Below, piece after piece: positions 1 through 11,689 of a stretch of DNA of 64,000 bases; positions within the stretch are counted from its first letter, which is position 1, and each line of letters starts with the position of its first letter. The notes below the pieces were generated by a model. It had not been told where the DNA came from. It did not search any database and saw nothing but the letters and a program-made list of their open reading frames with translations. The position numbers and the translations under genes were made by a program. This stretch comes from Isoetes taiwanensis. Its lineage: Eukaryota; Streptophyta; Lycopodiopsida; Isoetales; Isoetaceae. The stretch is taken from assembly GCA_021234155.1 (NCBI GenBank), contig JAJEKV010000064.1, positions 2,978,001 to 3,042,000 of the forward strand, written 5' to 3'.

Positions 1-930
1 GCATACCAACAGAAGAGGTTCCTCCAGAGCTTCCAGAACCTGCATTAGGAATTGGCTATCCCCGGTGGCAGTTCACATGATGCTTGGCTATTTGCAGTTG
101 CCTTCTACGTTCATAGTGATGCTTGGCTGTTTGTAGTTGCCTTCTACTATGGTGCTTGATTTGACAAAATTGAGAGATATTTTTTCTGCTGTAATCACTT
201 TGCAGTTTGCACGCTTATGGTTTTTGAAGGGATCCATCATTAATTTCAGGATTTGGTAGTTTGTGATGTGCTTAATTTATTTTTTAGTTAAGGTTACTCA
301 GACTGTACCATCTTTACGTCTAGGTATCTGAAATATATAGTGCGTCAGATTGAGATTGGTTGACTTACTCTACTTAATGTTTATTGGGTTTTTGTCTTTT
401 GGGAACAGGGAACGCCTTTTTAATATGATGAATGAGTTGCCAACCGTATTTGATATAATTACTGGACGAAGAACAACAATAGTGGTAATAAAGCCAAATC
501 GACAACAAAGCCCGTAAGTACTTTTGCGGGCTAATTTAAGTTTTGGATATGTACATCACACTGAAATTTGACGTTTGTTACTCATCTCAATAACAAACGG
601 CCTGCAAGGCAAGCTGCTACTCCTTCTGAAGAGGAGGATGAAGAAGAGGAGCATGGCGATACTTACTGGGGTATTTGCGCCCATACCCCATGCATATACT
701 GGTGATGAGTTTTGGATAGGTTGTGACATTTCTCAAAAATGGTTTCATGGAAAGTATGTGAAGGTCACTCCAGCCAGAGCTGAGCACATCAAACAATATA
801 AGTGTCCTTCACGCATCAACAAAAGAGCTCGTGTACAACATGGAAATCTTATGGCAATCAGTGCCTCCAATCTGAATTTATGCCTCAAAATCATTTGCAG
901 AGCAGCCGTTGATCTATTGATTCATTGCTA
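1..930 (+). pseudogene. Alfin-like PHD-finger protein, broken multi-exon copy
   Basis: Alfin-like (AL) proteins are plant nuclear readers of H3K4me3 with an N-terminal DUF3594-type domain and a C-terminal PHD finger. The start of the window encodes the N-terminal EEVPPELPEPALGI stretch. An exon at 409-513, with AG before it and GTAAGT after it, encodes the RLFNMMNELPTVFD block. From about 590 an acidic linker leads into the PHD finger ([27 protein letters not shown]). The copy looks dead. Stops and a 38-bp tandem duplication (71-108 and 109-147) break the N-terminal exon, a frameshift near 680-700 splits linker and finger, and the acceptor before about 590 lacks AG. By comparison with the family, four of the eight zinc ligands are replaced (by W, S, Y and R). 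The real gene starts before the window. The introns argue against a processed retrocopy. Confidence 0.8.
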
Positions 931-2344
931 GCAGATCTTACAGGCCAAATTAGACCATTTCCTGTGATTTTGGTAGCTGTTACCTACATCCAAAAACATT
1001 AGCACAAGAAAGACAATAGACAACAAAAATAAGAAAAAAGAAATGTGAGCAAGTCGAGCAAAAGCTCCATCGGCTTTAATCTTCTGGAATAAAGATGCTC
1101 CTAAACTTCTGTCTTTTCAAACAACACACCTATAGCAATGAAGGCGACGGTTTAGAAACAATGAAACACCACTACCAGGCGGCGGCTTTCCAGAGCAGAG
1201 CCCCCTAGTATGCCTCATAAATCCTCAGAGAATAGAAACAAAAAAGTACTACCATTTTTTTTTACAATGTAATCCACAGAGCATGCCCGTCGCGAATCTG
1301 GCCCCAATCTGGCTATGGCGTTCCCCGGGAGGGCTCGTGCAACTAAAGAGCTTGTCCAATTGGTATGCTGAAAATGGGGGAACATCTAGCCTGCCTTTAC
1401 AATATGTGTATAATGATTTGGTTAGTCTTCACAGTCATAGCTTTTAATCCTGTAGAATGTTATGCAACGGAGAGCGCTGAATTCTGAAGGAGCACATATA
1501 GAAATGAAGGGCTATGCGTCGTGGGAGAACGGTACGGCATTCTACAAATTGCCGCAAAATAGATATAGCTTTTTCCTGGGGTTGATTTGCCCATAAATAT
1601 GGTATTGCAAACGGGTGCAAAACCCATTCAAACATGAAACAATAGTATGAATGGTTCTAAAAACCATTAAAATTAAATTGTAGAATACTTTTATGAAAAA
1701 GGTGAGCACCCATAAATCGGGTGGCTCACCGTAGGCTGCTACAGGAGCGAATTGGGCAGCGGAATTGCTATACAACTAGCAGGGTGCAGCTATATGGTAG
1801 AATTTTAGAAATAAACCACAAACACCCATGAAACTACAGAAGCTCCCCGAGACGCTGTGGAATTGTCCTCCGTTATAGAGCAGGGCTTGCCTTGCATTTG
1901 ATTGTAGAATGTTATCTGCAAGAAAAAAAAAAGATCCTGGACCAAAACGAGGCCCTAAGCTGCCTTCAAGCAGAATTGCTCGAGACTCTTGTGATTGATC
2001 TATGAAGTAGATGAGTAATCAAATTGCTCAGAGGATAGAAATTGAACCAGATTGAAGCAGAAAAACAGAGTAATCAAGGGCGAATTGAGATGTTTAAATC
2101 TGTGGTGATTTTAGAAATTGAAAGATTCCTATCTCCGGCATGAAGGAATCCCTACGGAATCAATGCATTAGAAGCGCTCTCCTGCCACATAGATGGACAA
2201 AATCTGGATCACGGATTTAGAAATATACTTCTGAGAACTTACAGGTCATTTTACACGGCCTTCTGGGCCTTTTTTCAGTGGAAACAATCCACAATCATAA
2301 CCATCTCTTGCCCGAAACCTTTTGGGGTTTTTTGCCAGTGGAAA
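931..2344. other. Non-coding stretch, no gene seen
   Basis: No open frame here matches a family I know, and none has convincing splice sites or codon use. The sequence is AT-rich with short low-complexity runs. Confidence 0.5.
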
Positions 2345-2532
2345 CGAAAGGATTTCAAAGTTAACTCCCCTGAGTTTTTTTCCGGTTACCAAAGTCTAAT
2401 GGAATCAAATGCCAGAGCTAAGATTAAATTTTGCCATCTCTTGCCCGAAAGGATTTCAAAGTTAACTCCCCTGAGTTTTTTTCCGGTTACCAAAGTCTAA
2501 TGGAATCAAATGCCAGAGCTAAGATTAAATTT
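2345..2532. repeat. Tandem duplication, 101-bp unit x 2
   Basis: A 101-bp unit starting CGAAAGGATTTC at 2345 is repeated at 2446. The copies are almost identical, so the duplication is recent. It is one of many short local duplications in this window. Confidence 0.9.
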
Positions 2533-3075
2533 TATGCTGATGAAATCGAACTCCGAATTGAAGCTTAAAAACCCAAGATAACAAAGTAATTACCTGATTT
2601 ATGCAGGGATTCATAAAACGCCAAAAGGTTTTGGCCAGAGGCGCCTTAGGCAAGATAGATCCCAAATTTTTCGGCCTTCGCCAGCTGCCTGACGTTCATC
2701 AATTTGCCGCTCTGTAAGAAAAGATTGTGAAAGAGAGCAGAAGGACAGATGTCGCAGTGTCGAAGGACGCCATAGCCAACAAAATTTATCCATGCCGAAT
2801 GCAACGTGTCAAAAAAAATTGAATAGAAGTGTTGCGCACAAGATTTGCTAACGTGTCCAAATGTTAATGTTACCCTCTAATAATAATTATCTAACTAACT
2901 AAATATAAGATAATATAAAGAAATAAGATAATGGCGATTATTAGATTTCATCTCATAATCTTCTTTATCCACGTGGATTTGACATGTGAGATGGACACGT
3001 GGTAAAACATCTACATGGATTCGACACGGGTCAGGTCCGCGCGCGAGTCGACGGGTTTGCTTTTTGGCGGCTCCA

Positions 3076-4180
3076 ATGTCGATAGGGGATGATGATGATT
3101 TTTTGGCCGATCCATTGTTGATAGGGGATGCCGATGTGATGTTGTTGGAAGTAAGTATGCGTATGTGTTCTGAAGGTTTATCAGGTTAACGATTTCTTTT
3201 ATCATATTCGAGCGTTTGATGCAGCCAGATGTTGTTTGGTATATGTTTTGAAGTTTTATTAGGTTAACGACTTCTTTATTCATACTAGCGTGTTTTTGCA
3301 GCAAACCCTTGGTTTTCGCCTTAAAACGGTTGACGAGTTTGTAAGTATAGGTTTTGAAGGTTTATTAAGTTAAGAACTTCCTTACTCAGTCTTGAGCTTT
3401 TTAAATGCAGATGAAAATAAAGGACACACTTGTAAGTCTCTTTTTTTGAAGGTTTTTTAAGGTTAAAAAGAACTTCATTTATACTGGATTTTTTTAGCTT
3501 AAGAGAGCCATTGCTGTAAGTTTTTTCTTTGAGGGTTTATTAGGTTAATGGCTTCATTATTCATACTTGAGTGTTCTAATTGCAGTCAGATGAAGAAATC
3601 TTTGATTACTATGACAAAATTATGGCTGAATTTGCCGAAATGGTTAAGTTCATTTCGAAGGTTTATTGGGTTAACAACTTCCTTATTCACTCTTGAGATT
3701 TTTAAATGCGGGGGAGGCAAAGAAGAGGAGACAGGCCCCTCTTTGTTACACGGGTTGGAGACTCATGATTTTGAAGAAGACCTTCTGACCTGTGGCGTTA
3801 TTGCGTATAACCTACCACCATATTTCCGAGGGGAGCAGTATGAGGAGGGATTAAAATTCAGTATGAATGCTGCTTTATCAGAAGTTTTGGGCAAAGAAGA
3901 TGGTACGTCATTACCTATAGACATTGTTGTTGCTGTTATTATTTTGCTTTTAACCTTTTCTATTCCTCTTGCATCAGATTATGTGTCAGGGATTGCACTT
4001 TCTCCCCCTGATTGCGTGTTTGTGATGAAAACTCAAGAATATGCCCAGGCTGCTTTCGGATTAGGTACCATAGAGCACAAGGTCAGCTGAAAATATGAAT
4101 CATAGGGTGTATGCTTAAGATACTTTAACCAAAGAGTGTTTATTTTACAGGGGGTGGAAATAGGAATTAGAGAACGCTGA
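3076..4180 (+). CDS. Unrecognised small protein encoded by nine exons with repeated introns
   Basis: An ATG at 3076 opens a chain of exons that stays in one frame: 3076-3150, 3225-3233 (9 nt), 3302-3340, 3411-3431, 3498-3515, 3586-3642, about 3713-3902, 3978-4081 and 4151-4180 (ends TGA). The first five introns split the frame between codons and have GT donors (mostly GTAAGT) and AG acceptors. The protein would be about 180 residues, acidic at the start (DDDDF), with a folded-looking part in exons 7-8 (residues such as DLLTCGVIAYNLPPYFRG and SPPDCVFVMKTQEYA). I do not recognise the family. Intron 7 splits a codon and rejoins as Asp, which supports real coding. The acceptor of intron 6 reads GCGGG instead of CAG, so this copy may no longer splice normally. 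Its exact start is unproven. Confidence 0.45.
3151..3712 (+). repeat. Array of six mutually homologous introns (introner-like)
   Basis: Introns at 3151-3224, 3234-3301, 3341-3410, 3432-3497, 3516-3585 and 3643-3712 are 66-74 nt long. They share one internal sequence: a donor, then TTGAAGGTTTATTAGGTTAA, then ACTTC-TTATTCA-CTTGAG, then a T-run and TGCAG. The five exons between them (9, 39, 21, 18 and 57 nt) do not resemble each other. All are multiples of three and all introns are phase 0. The shared GGTTAAC resembles a plant branch-point sequence. Confidence 0.75.
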
Positions 4181-7100
4181 CAACTAGGGTCAACCAGGAG
4201 CAATAAAGTTAGTGGTTTGTACCTTGTCTATTACCAGTTGTGGTATTACGTGGCTTGGGCTTGGCATTGAATATGCATGTCAATCATGAGGCTTTAGCAG
4301 AAAGAGCCGAATTGCATATTTTGCCCACTTGGTCGGAGTTGAAATCCGGCGTAAAGGTATGTAGTCTTGAGGTAGGATCAGAAAGATATGCTTATACATA
4401 AATCTGCAGTGATTTTTTTTTATTAAATATGGATGGATTATATACTGCTTGCGTCTCCGTTTATCTATGCAATGATATTTTGACATGAGCATGCTAACAA
4501 ATGTGAGTAAATATAACTAGGTTGTGAATCCTTGCATACATATGATTAGGTATACGTTGTAGTGTCTTATTGACTTATTGAGTAACGCAGGAAATATGGT
4601 CTTGTTATAGCATCTAGCCGTGCAATTAAGCTTTTTGTATGATGCCCTGTTAATAGACCTTTTGCATATGTTTAATGTACCTAGAAATTGCTGCTCGGCT
4701 GTACTGGGTATAAGAATAGATTGTTATTTATGTGGGTTTCATGTATTGTTTGCCAGATATGAAAGCCTGTGTATCTACCTTGGTAATGGATAGGACCATC
4801 AGCATCCATATCTCTAATATATAATTGTAATATGGAGGATAAGGGGCCAGCTAATTGTTTGAATATTATTGGTTAGACTTATACACCTCGAAGGAAGTAG
4901 TTTGTGCTAGAAGTTTCTTCGTTCCGTGTAGAAGATGTTAGAAGCTTTCGCTGTAGGTTCCAGAATCCTCCAGATTCTTCTTGGCTTCGTATAAAAGAGA
5001 GAGGGCGCCTTCTTCAAAGCAAGATTGAAGTTTCTTGGCGCTATCTCTGATGCAGCTTTTGGGAGCTTTTGTTGACGCAGCATGCATGTGCCGATTATGA
5101 ACTGCGTCTAGAAGGCTTGTGACGATTTCCGACGAGGGTTCTTAGACTTTTTTCAGAATTGTGTACAGATCTAGTGCACCTTCATCAAAACGACATGACA
5201 AATTTCTGGAAAAGCTTCTGGCGGAGACTTCGGTGCTGGGTAGAATCAACAGAATTGAATTTTGCTCCTTCTGAGGGTAAAGTTTTGCAAATGTTTGTCT
5301 TTCAATGTTGTTCCGACCGATTTGTCTTTCAGTCGTTCTATGCTTCCAGCACAAGTTTGCCTCTTTAGTTGAATCAATCTACATTTTTTTATTTGCATTT
5401 CTTAGGTTTCAGGATGTTGCCGGCCATGGATTCTTGCCATCCATTTGAGATACTGATTCCGGTCGAACCCTGGGATTGTTAAACTAATTAGAATCCACAT
5501 GATTCCGCCGATATTTTACTGATAAGTTCCCTAATCTATTCAAATCAGGGCTTTTATTAATGTCAGATCATTAATCTACAAATCGTCATTAATCTGACCA
5601 GACTATAATTTGTGAGGTCGAATTCTTGAATAATGCAAGCCCACTATCTCTCTTCCTCAGACCCATCCAGTTTAGAATCTGTGTATCTTGCACCTTGGCG
5701 GCCTTTTTTGCAGCTCCAGGGATGTCATCTACTTGCCCTCTCGATTATTTCCGGTTACACCGAGTTTATTGGCCCCTAATTGACAGAGAACATGTCGGAA
5801 TTGCAAACAGCAGTTTTATCCATCCAAAAATCATCATGAGGCATGTAAATATCATTCAGCCCATTTTGGTGGTAAGGTCTGCCACTTTTTGGAGTTATTA
5901 TTATTGTTTGCCCCATCCTTTCTGTGGTTTGTAATAATGAAATAAATATGAGATAAAGAGACACCTTACCAAGGGCTGTAATACTGGGCAGTAAGCTTGG
6001 AAAAACAATCTTGATGTGGGTAAACCACTTTGATGTTATATTGTCTGCACATAAGCCATGTATGCAAAGTGGCAACTGTGCGACATGTTGTGGAGCAATC
6101 CAGATCCATTTAACTTGGGCTGCAAAACGTCTCCACACTATTCATATGACGATTGATGTCCATGTTTTTTGTTTTCGAGTCCAATTTAGGAATTAAAGCT
6201 TCTAAATCCTTATACAAGCACCACATAATAATGGAGTGCTGACTTGGTTTGATTCTATGAATTGCTGAAGCTCGTAGCAGAGTGCTAAAATTTGCACATG
6301 GAATGGAAGTTAAAGATAGGTACTCGTGTGCTTCTTATTATTCGGAACTGAAACAAAGTACAGGGTATTTTAGAGTCATTTTGTAAATACAAGTGGAATA
6401 GCCTCTTTTAATCTGAATTTAGAGGCAATGGCAACATGTATGCCATCTCGCAAATATGTAGCTCTTATCAACCTAATCATATATATTCTTTCTTATGTGT
6501 GAAACGAGCATCATACTCCATCCATACACGTTTATGCCAATAAGAGACCAGGCCCGAAACTGAATTTTCCTTTGTGGCAACGCCTTGGAATGAAGCATAT
6601 ACATAGATGATATTTTGATCCTATGTATGGTATATGTATGTGTATCATACCATAAAAATATAGATCTTCTTGAGAAGCAAAGCTGAAATTTTTAAGTGAT
6701 AATTGTGAGCCTATTTAAAAAATGATCAAGGTGCGCGCCTTTTCTGATTTGTTAGGGCTCTATTGATCAATGTAGATTTCATTATATTGCAATGTATTTG
6801 ACTTTTCAATCTCTTAGGTGCATAAGTTTCTCTTTCATTGTAAAGTCCTACATAAACATTTACTAAAAAACAAAGCTAGCGGCGATAAATTCTTGTAATG
6901 GTAATGGATAGGACCATCAGCATCCATATAATGGTTCTTTAAAAGTGTTCTGTTTCATTGCATTTGAGAAGGTTTGCTGTAGATGTTTATAAGATTTTGG
7001 CCAAAGGTTGGGTAGTGGGCTTTTTTTTTTTTTATGGTCTGGAATGGCTTTTTATTTTTATTTTTGGAAAGCAGATTGTTTCCTTTTTTATGATGGCCAG

Positions 7101-8002
7101 TCTGAAATCCGGGCTGCACAGTCTGAAGCACCGGCCCTCCTTCTGCAGCCCGTTGCCCTTTCGGACCTCAAACGCTGGCCCTGCCTCAATCAGGGCGCGC
7201 GAACATTGCTGAAATGGTTTTTTCGGAAAACACAAGAATCATAAGAAGCCCCAATTGGGGGCTATTTTTTCCTGTTGTTGTGGAGTTGCATGCCTCAGAT
7301 TTTGTCCTGCCTCAGATTTCATTCAGAATATTTATCGGAGTTCCAATTTCGAATTCACAACCACTTTAGATTTGTGTTTAGGACATGCTCCATTCCATAC
7401 CTGCCTGCTTGTCACGCCTGCTTCTCAAATTTGGGCTGCCTGCTTATGTTATGACTGCATGTGATGTAGCTGCATGTGCTGCCTTCACCGGAGCTTATCA
7501 GGTTTGGGCTCAGGTTGATCGAACCACTGATAAATTGCATGTATTTGCACATTTTTGGTGTATCCATTGTTTATACCTGATAATTCAATGGTTTAACAAT
7601 GGTTAAAAGCGATAAAATAAGTCTTCCCACACAAAAAAATTCAAGGGAAAAATACCCCGATATTTTTTAGATTTATTATGTATTGTTTGCCAGATATGAA
7701 AGCCTGTGCATCTACCTTGGTAATGGATAGGACTATCAGGCTTGGTAATGGATAGGACTATCAGCATCCGTATAATGGTTGTTTAAAAGTGTTCTGTTTC
7801 ATTGCATTGATAAATCTTCCCCACACAAAAAAATTCAAGGGAAAATTATAAAAATGGCCCTATTTTACTTATTTGTCAAAATACCCCGATATTTTGAGAT
7901 TTATTAAAATGCCCTTATTACTGTATCGTGGTTTCTTCTATAGCCAAGTTTACGTTCCTCATCATCGAGCTCAATTTTATATCTTTTGCACCTGTTGGCC
8001 TC
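4181..8002. other. Non-coding stretch with dispersed repeats
   Basis: No gene is supported. A repeat containing GGTAATGGATAGGACYATCA occurs near 4743-4826, 6897-6965 and 7677-7800, and in the last copy part of it is doubled in tandem (about 7714-7765). A second repeat, containing CACACAAAAAAATTCAAGGG and a phrase on CCCCGATATTTT, occurs near 7626 and 7808. Open frames here lack family resemblance. Confidence 0.5.
4900..5000 (+). promoter_or_regulatory. Possible heat-shock-type promoter (HSE-like sites plus TATA box)
   Basis: A TATAAAAG box lies at 4990-4997. Just upstream are several inverted GAA/TTC units, including TTCCAGAA at 4958-4965 and AGAAGTTTCTTC near 4909, which resemble heat-shock elements. 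No coding sequence follows, so this may be a relic promoter or an LTR promoter. The reading is weak. Confidence 0.2.
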
Positions 8003-8076
8003 AAAATATTCCTCAAACCGACTCTTCAAGTCTTTGGCCAAAATATTCCTCAAATCGACTCTTCAAGTCTTTGGCC
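8003..8076. repeat. Tandem duplication, 37-bp unit x 2
   Basis: The unit beginning AAAATATTCCTCAAA is present at 8003-8039 and 8040-8076 with one difference. Confidence 0.9.
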
Positions 8077-8234
8077 AAATTCCTCCTTGGCAGCCCAGAG
8101 GACTTTGCATAGTGTTGAACAAAAGAGAATCTTGTTGATTGGTAAGGATTGCGAAAGCAGGAATAAAAAAGGGAAGGATGGGTATAATGTTACGGAAGGG
8201 AAAAGCTTTCTTTGCATCTATTCCAACTGCTTTG

Positions 8235-9404
8235 GGTTCGTAGCGCACCGTCTTAACCCTGCCAGATCCAGAGAAAGATAAGCTTGTGGCGACAGATGCG
8301 AGTAAGATAGCCACAGGTGCAGTGCTCATGCAGGAAGAGCGCGTGGTAGCATATGATTCCAGGAAGATGAATGACGCCGAAACGCGCTACCCCACCCATG
8401 ATCAAGAATTGCTTGCGGTTGTCAGGGCATTAAGAATTTGGAGGCACTACCTCTTGGGAAGGAAATTCCAATTGGATACAGATCACCAGAGCCTCCAGTA
8501 TGTATTCACGCAACCACACCTTAACCTGAGGCAGAGAAGGTGGATGGAGTTCCTCGAAGAGTATGACTTTGATATAGTCTACAAGCCGGGGAAGCTCAAT
8601 GTGGTAGCGGATGCGCTTTCAAGGCATCCCCTGGCAACTAGAGTGCATTGCAATGCAATTTCGACGCTCTCCAGCGACTTCGGGAAGAAGATTGAAGAAG
8701 CCTTGCCAACAGATGTAGACTTCAAGGAAGTATGGGCAAGCTTATGCAGGGAAGCAAGAACAGACAAGGAGAGAGAAACCTTCAAAAATTTTAAAAGGGA
8801 AGGTAACCTCTTGTACCATAAGAACAAGTTGTGCGTGCCGGAATCATCGGGTGTAAGGAAGTTGATTCTCCACGACACCCACAACAGCCCAATAGCTGGC
8901 CATGCGGGATTTATGAAGACATATTTCAAAGTGCGCAGCAGCTATTATTGGCCAGGAATGAAGAAGCAAGTAGCTCGCTACATCAAGGAATGTCAGCTAT
9001 GTCAGCAGACGAAGGCAGAGCAGCTTCGAATTCCAGGAGCATTGGAACCATTAGCGGTGCCAAACGCTAAGTGGGAGGTCATCAGCATGGACTTCATAAC
9101 AGGGCTTCCAAGGACAGTAAGAGGGAAGGATGCCTTGATGGTAGTGGTCGACAAGTTGTCAAAGGTGGCACATTTTGTGCCTTGCAGGACCACAGACACC
9201 GCTATGGATACAGCGAAGCTCTTCACCAAAGAAATCTTCAGGCTTCATGGCATGCCAAGGGAGATCATCTCCGACAGGGATCCGAAGTTCATGAGCGCCT
9301 TTTGGCAAGACCTCTTTGCGACAATTCAGTCGAAGCTATCCATGAGCACGGCCTATCATCCTCAGACGGATGGGCAAACAGAGCGGACCAACAGAATTTT
9401 GGAG
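8235..9404 (+). mobile_element. Ty3/gypsy chromovirus pol fragment: RNase H and integrase N-terminal half and core
   Basis: The open frame (from 8286) begins inside pol. RT is missing, and one base appears lost just upstream at about 8245, where VLTLPDPEK precedes the frame. RNase H covers about residues 1-115 (TDASKIATGAVL, YPTHDQELLAVV, TDHQSL, ADALSRHP). The integrase HHCC zinc-binding region lies near residues 195-245 (HDTHNSPIAGHAG, YIKECQLCQQTK). The catalytic core shows its three acidic residues in MDFITG, SDRDPKF and TDGQTERTN. The frame is cut after NRILED by an inserted LTR remnant and resumes at about 9680. This is a 5'-truncated element of the chromodomain lineage. Confidence 0.93.
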
Positions 9405-9670
9405 GATGGGACCTGTGGGCCCATAACCCACAGGATCGAAACCTGGCTCTGATACCACTGTTACGAACCAAAATTTTAGTACCAAAATTTTCGATTTGTA
9501 TTCACATCAAACCATCAGAGTACACAGAATAAGTACTGCCTCCCACGAGGCTATATACATGAAAGCCACGTATACAGATAACAAGGTGACACAAAGATAA
9601 CTATAAACACACGTATGCCCCGCCAGCTATCAAACAGCCTGCACAAGCTTACGAAGCTATGTCTGGAACA
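9405..9670 (-). mobile_element. LTR plus primer-binding-site remnant inserted in the gypsy integrase
   Basis: Read on the reverse strand, an LTR-like block of about 210 bp (9461-9670) starts TGTTCCAGAC and ends GTAACA. It is followed at 9449-9460 by TGGTATCAGAGCC, the usual plant primer-binding site matching initiator tRNA-Met. About 50 bp of internal sequence follows (GTTTCGATCCTGTGGGTTAT). The other LTR is missing. It splits a reading frame that otherwise continues on both sides, so it inserted after the gypsy copy. Confidence 0.65.
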
Positions 9671-9679
9671 AGCAAGGTA

Positions 9680-10497
9680 TGTGGGAAGAATTTATTCACT
9701 TGGTGGAGTTTGCCTATAATAGCACCAAGCAAGAATCATCCCAAATGTCGTCGTTTATGATCAATTACGGCTATCAATGCCTAACTCCAGACACTTGGCA
9801 CAACCTCGTGTCAAAAGTAGAGGTTTCGCAACAAATGTTGGCCGACATGCAGCAGCTAGTGGAAGAAGTTCGAGGATATCTTCTGGCAGCAAGGAGTCGA
9901 CAAAAGAGCGTTGCCGACAAGCATCGAACAGTCAGAGAGTTCCAAGTTGGCGACGACGTGTGGCTCAAGATCAAAGTGAAGCAGGCGAAGCTCCGCATCG
10001 AAAATTGTAAGAAGCTTGCTCCAAGGTGGGCTGGACCCTTCAGAATAGTCAAGAGAGTAGGTAATCAATCCTACAAGTTGGACCTACCAGCACACCTAAA
10101 GATTGATAAAGTCTTCCACGTGAGTTTGTTGAAGAAGCATACTCCAAATCCAGACGAAGTCTTGGACACTCCAACGTTATTGGAAATGATGGAGGAGCAG
10201 CTGGAAATAGTTCCAGAATTGATTCTTGATAAAGCCTTCAAGAAAACAAGGAGATCGGAGTTTCTCCAATATTTGGTTAAGTGGAAACACTTGCCGGTGG
10301 AAGACGTGATGTGGGTACTTAAGAAGGATCTATTAAAGCAGTACCCGCAGGTTTATGGAGCAATGGGATGGCAAGGTCATCTTCGAAGAAATCGGCTCAG
10401 GCATGTCGATTTGTATAGATTGATATCTTGTGTAGTTATGATAAATCTACCCATGCAACCTATGCTTGGTATGGGTTGCATGCGTTGTTACCGATGA
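9680..10497 (+). mobile_element. Ty3/gypsy chromovirus integrase C-terminus and chromodomain
   Basis: This continues the pol frame beyond the insertion: WEEFIHLVEFAYNS, the integrase C-terminal RSRQKSVADKHR / VGDDVWLK / LAPRWAGPF (GPY/F-type module, near residues 75-125) and KVFHVSLLKKH. A chromodomain (ILDKAFKK, EFLQYLVKWKHL, DVMWV) follows near residues 185-220. Chromodomains target insertion to marked chromatin in this lineage. The frame is open from 9679 to 10497, with a tail beyond the chromodomain that is probably not ancestral. Confidence 0.9.
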
Positions 10498-11100
10498 TGA
10501 GACCACTACGTTGATCTCTAGGGCGTGGTGTAATGTCAATGTAGGCATGATCGCATTTCCGCTTGGATGAGTGGAAGGTAGATTAGAAAGTCTACTTCTA
10601 TTCCACAGAAGTAGACGACCTCGAGAGAAAGGAGGACATTGAGGAATGCATCGATAGGAAATGCACTTTTAGCCCCATATATGCTTTGATAGGAGGAATC
10701 TATCCTTCACGCCCCATATACGGGAAGGATATCCTCCACGCTGGGCAACTAGAGGTGTAGGCATGAGCGGCATATAGGCATGATAGGACGCTGTCTCCAC
10801 GGCCACGATGGAAGAATCATCCTCTTCCAACTCTTTCCCTCAAGGGGACCCAATTATTGCTCTATTAAATGTTTCAGTATAATGCATTACTGTAGAACCT
10901 TGGTGAGAGCTCGAACACACTGAATACCTCTTAGAGCCCGGTGACATCGAGCACCCTTTTTTAGTTTCAATATAAGGCATTACTCTGAAAGCCGATGAGT
11001 AACATCCCTTATGACATTTCATATGTCGCCAAACCTAGAATGTCTCAAAAGGCACCTTATTAGGTTGTATTACAAATGTTCACACCTTATTACGTTGTAT
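10498..11100. other. Probable 3' flank/LTR remainder of the gypsy element, non-coding
   Basis: A purine-rich tract (GAGAGAAAGGAGGACA, about 10622) could be the polypurine tract, with LTR-like sequence after it (repeated CCCCATATA phrases at 10673 and 10711). A matching 5' LTR is absent, so the boundaries are uncertain. No gene is seen. Confidence 0.3.
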
Positions 11101-11107
11101 TACAAAT

Positions 11108-11395
11108 CCTGGATTCATAACCAACAATCGCTACACTAATGCACAACTAGGCAACTACAGTTAACATGAATTGAATTGTTTTACACAAAACAACTATATC
11201 ATCCACAAATGTATGCAACGCACAATTACGCAACTACAGTTAACATGGAATAAATTGTTTTACACAAAACAACTATATGGGCCACGGACGTATGTACTCA
11301 ACTTATGCCACCTGGATTCATAACCAACAATCACTACACTAATGCACAACTACGCAACTAGAGTTAACATGGATTGAATTGTTTTACACATGTTT
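11108..11395. repeat. Degenerate direct repeats (CAACTACAGTTAACATG family)
   Basis: A unit of about 90-100 bp with GGATTCATAACCAACAATC, AATGCACAACTA, GCAACTACAGTTAACATG and TTGTTTTACACA occurs near 11108-11205 and 11310-11395. A partial copy lies at about 11215-11280. Confidence 0.8.
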
Positions 11396-11689
11396 TCTGC
11401 CTTTTTCCGCTAAACGTAAAGATTCTAAAAAAAATGCACAAAAGACACCACTTGAACTTAAGAAGTGACAATATTACCTTTTGCCTTTCTCCTCCCAATG
11501 TAAAACCTCTAAACAAAAAGTGATAATCGTAGATATTTCCTAAGTGGTGTATTATAGTGATTGATTTCATACCGGTTAAGACATTAGCTTTGCCGTTCTT
11601 GTGCAGGCTTTACGAACCTTTAAACTTTTTGGCGTGAGGTGCAACAATCCATAAAACCTTAACATCCTCTTGGCTAATAATTTGAGATG

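Noticed and set aside
5776-6196. Overlapping frames on both strands, 61-120 codons
   Set aside because: No motif, no splice context, and both strands equally open.
7008-7244. Open frames around a GC-richer patch (7100-7200)
   Set aside because: No family resemblance; considered as organelle-derived DNA but no organelle gene was recognised.
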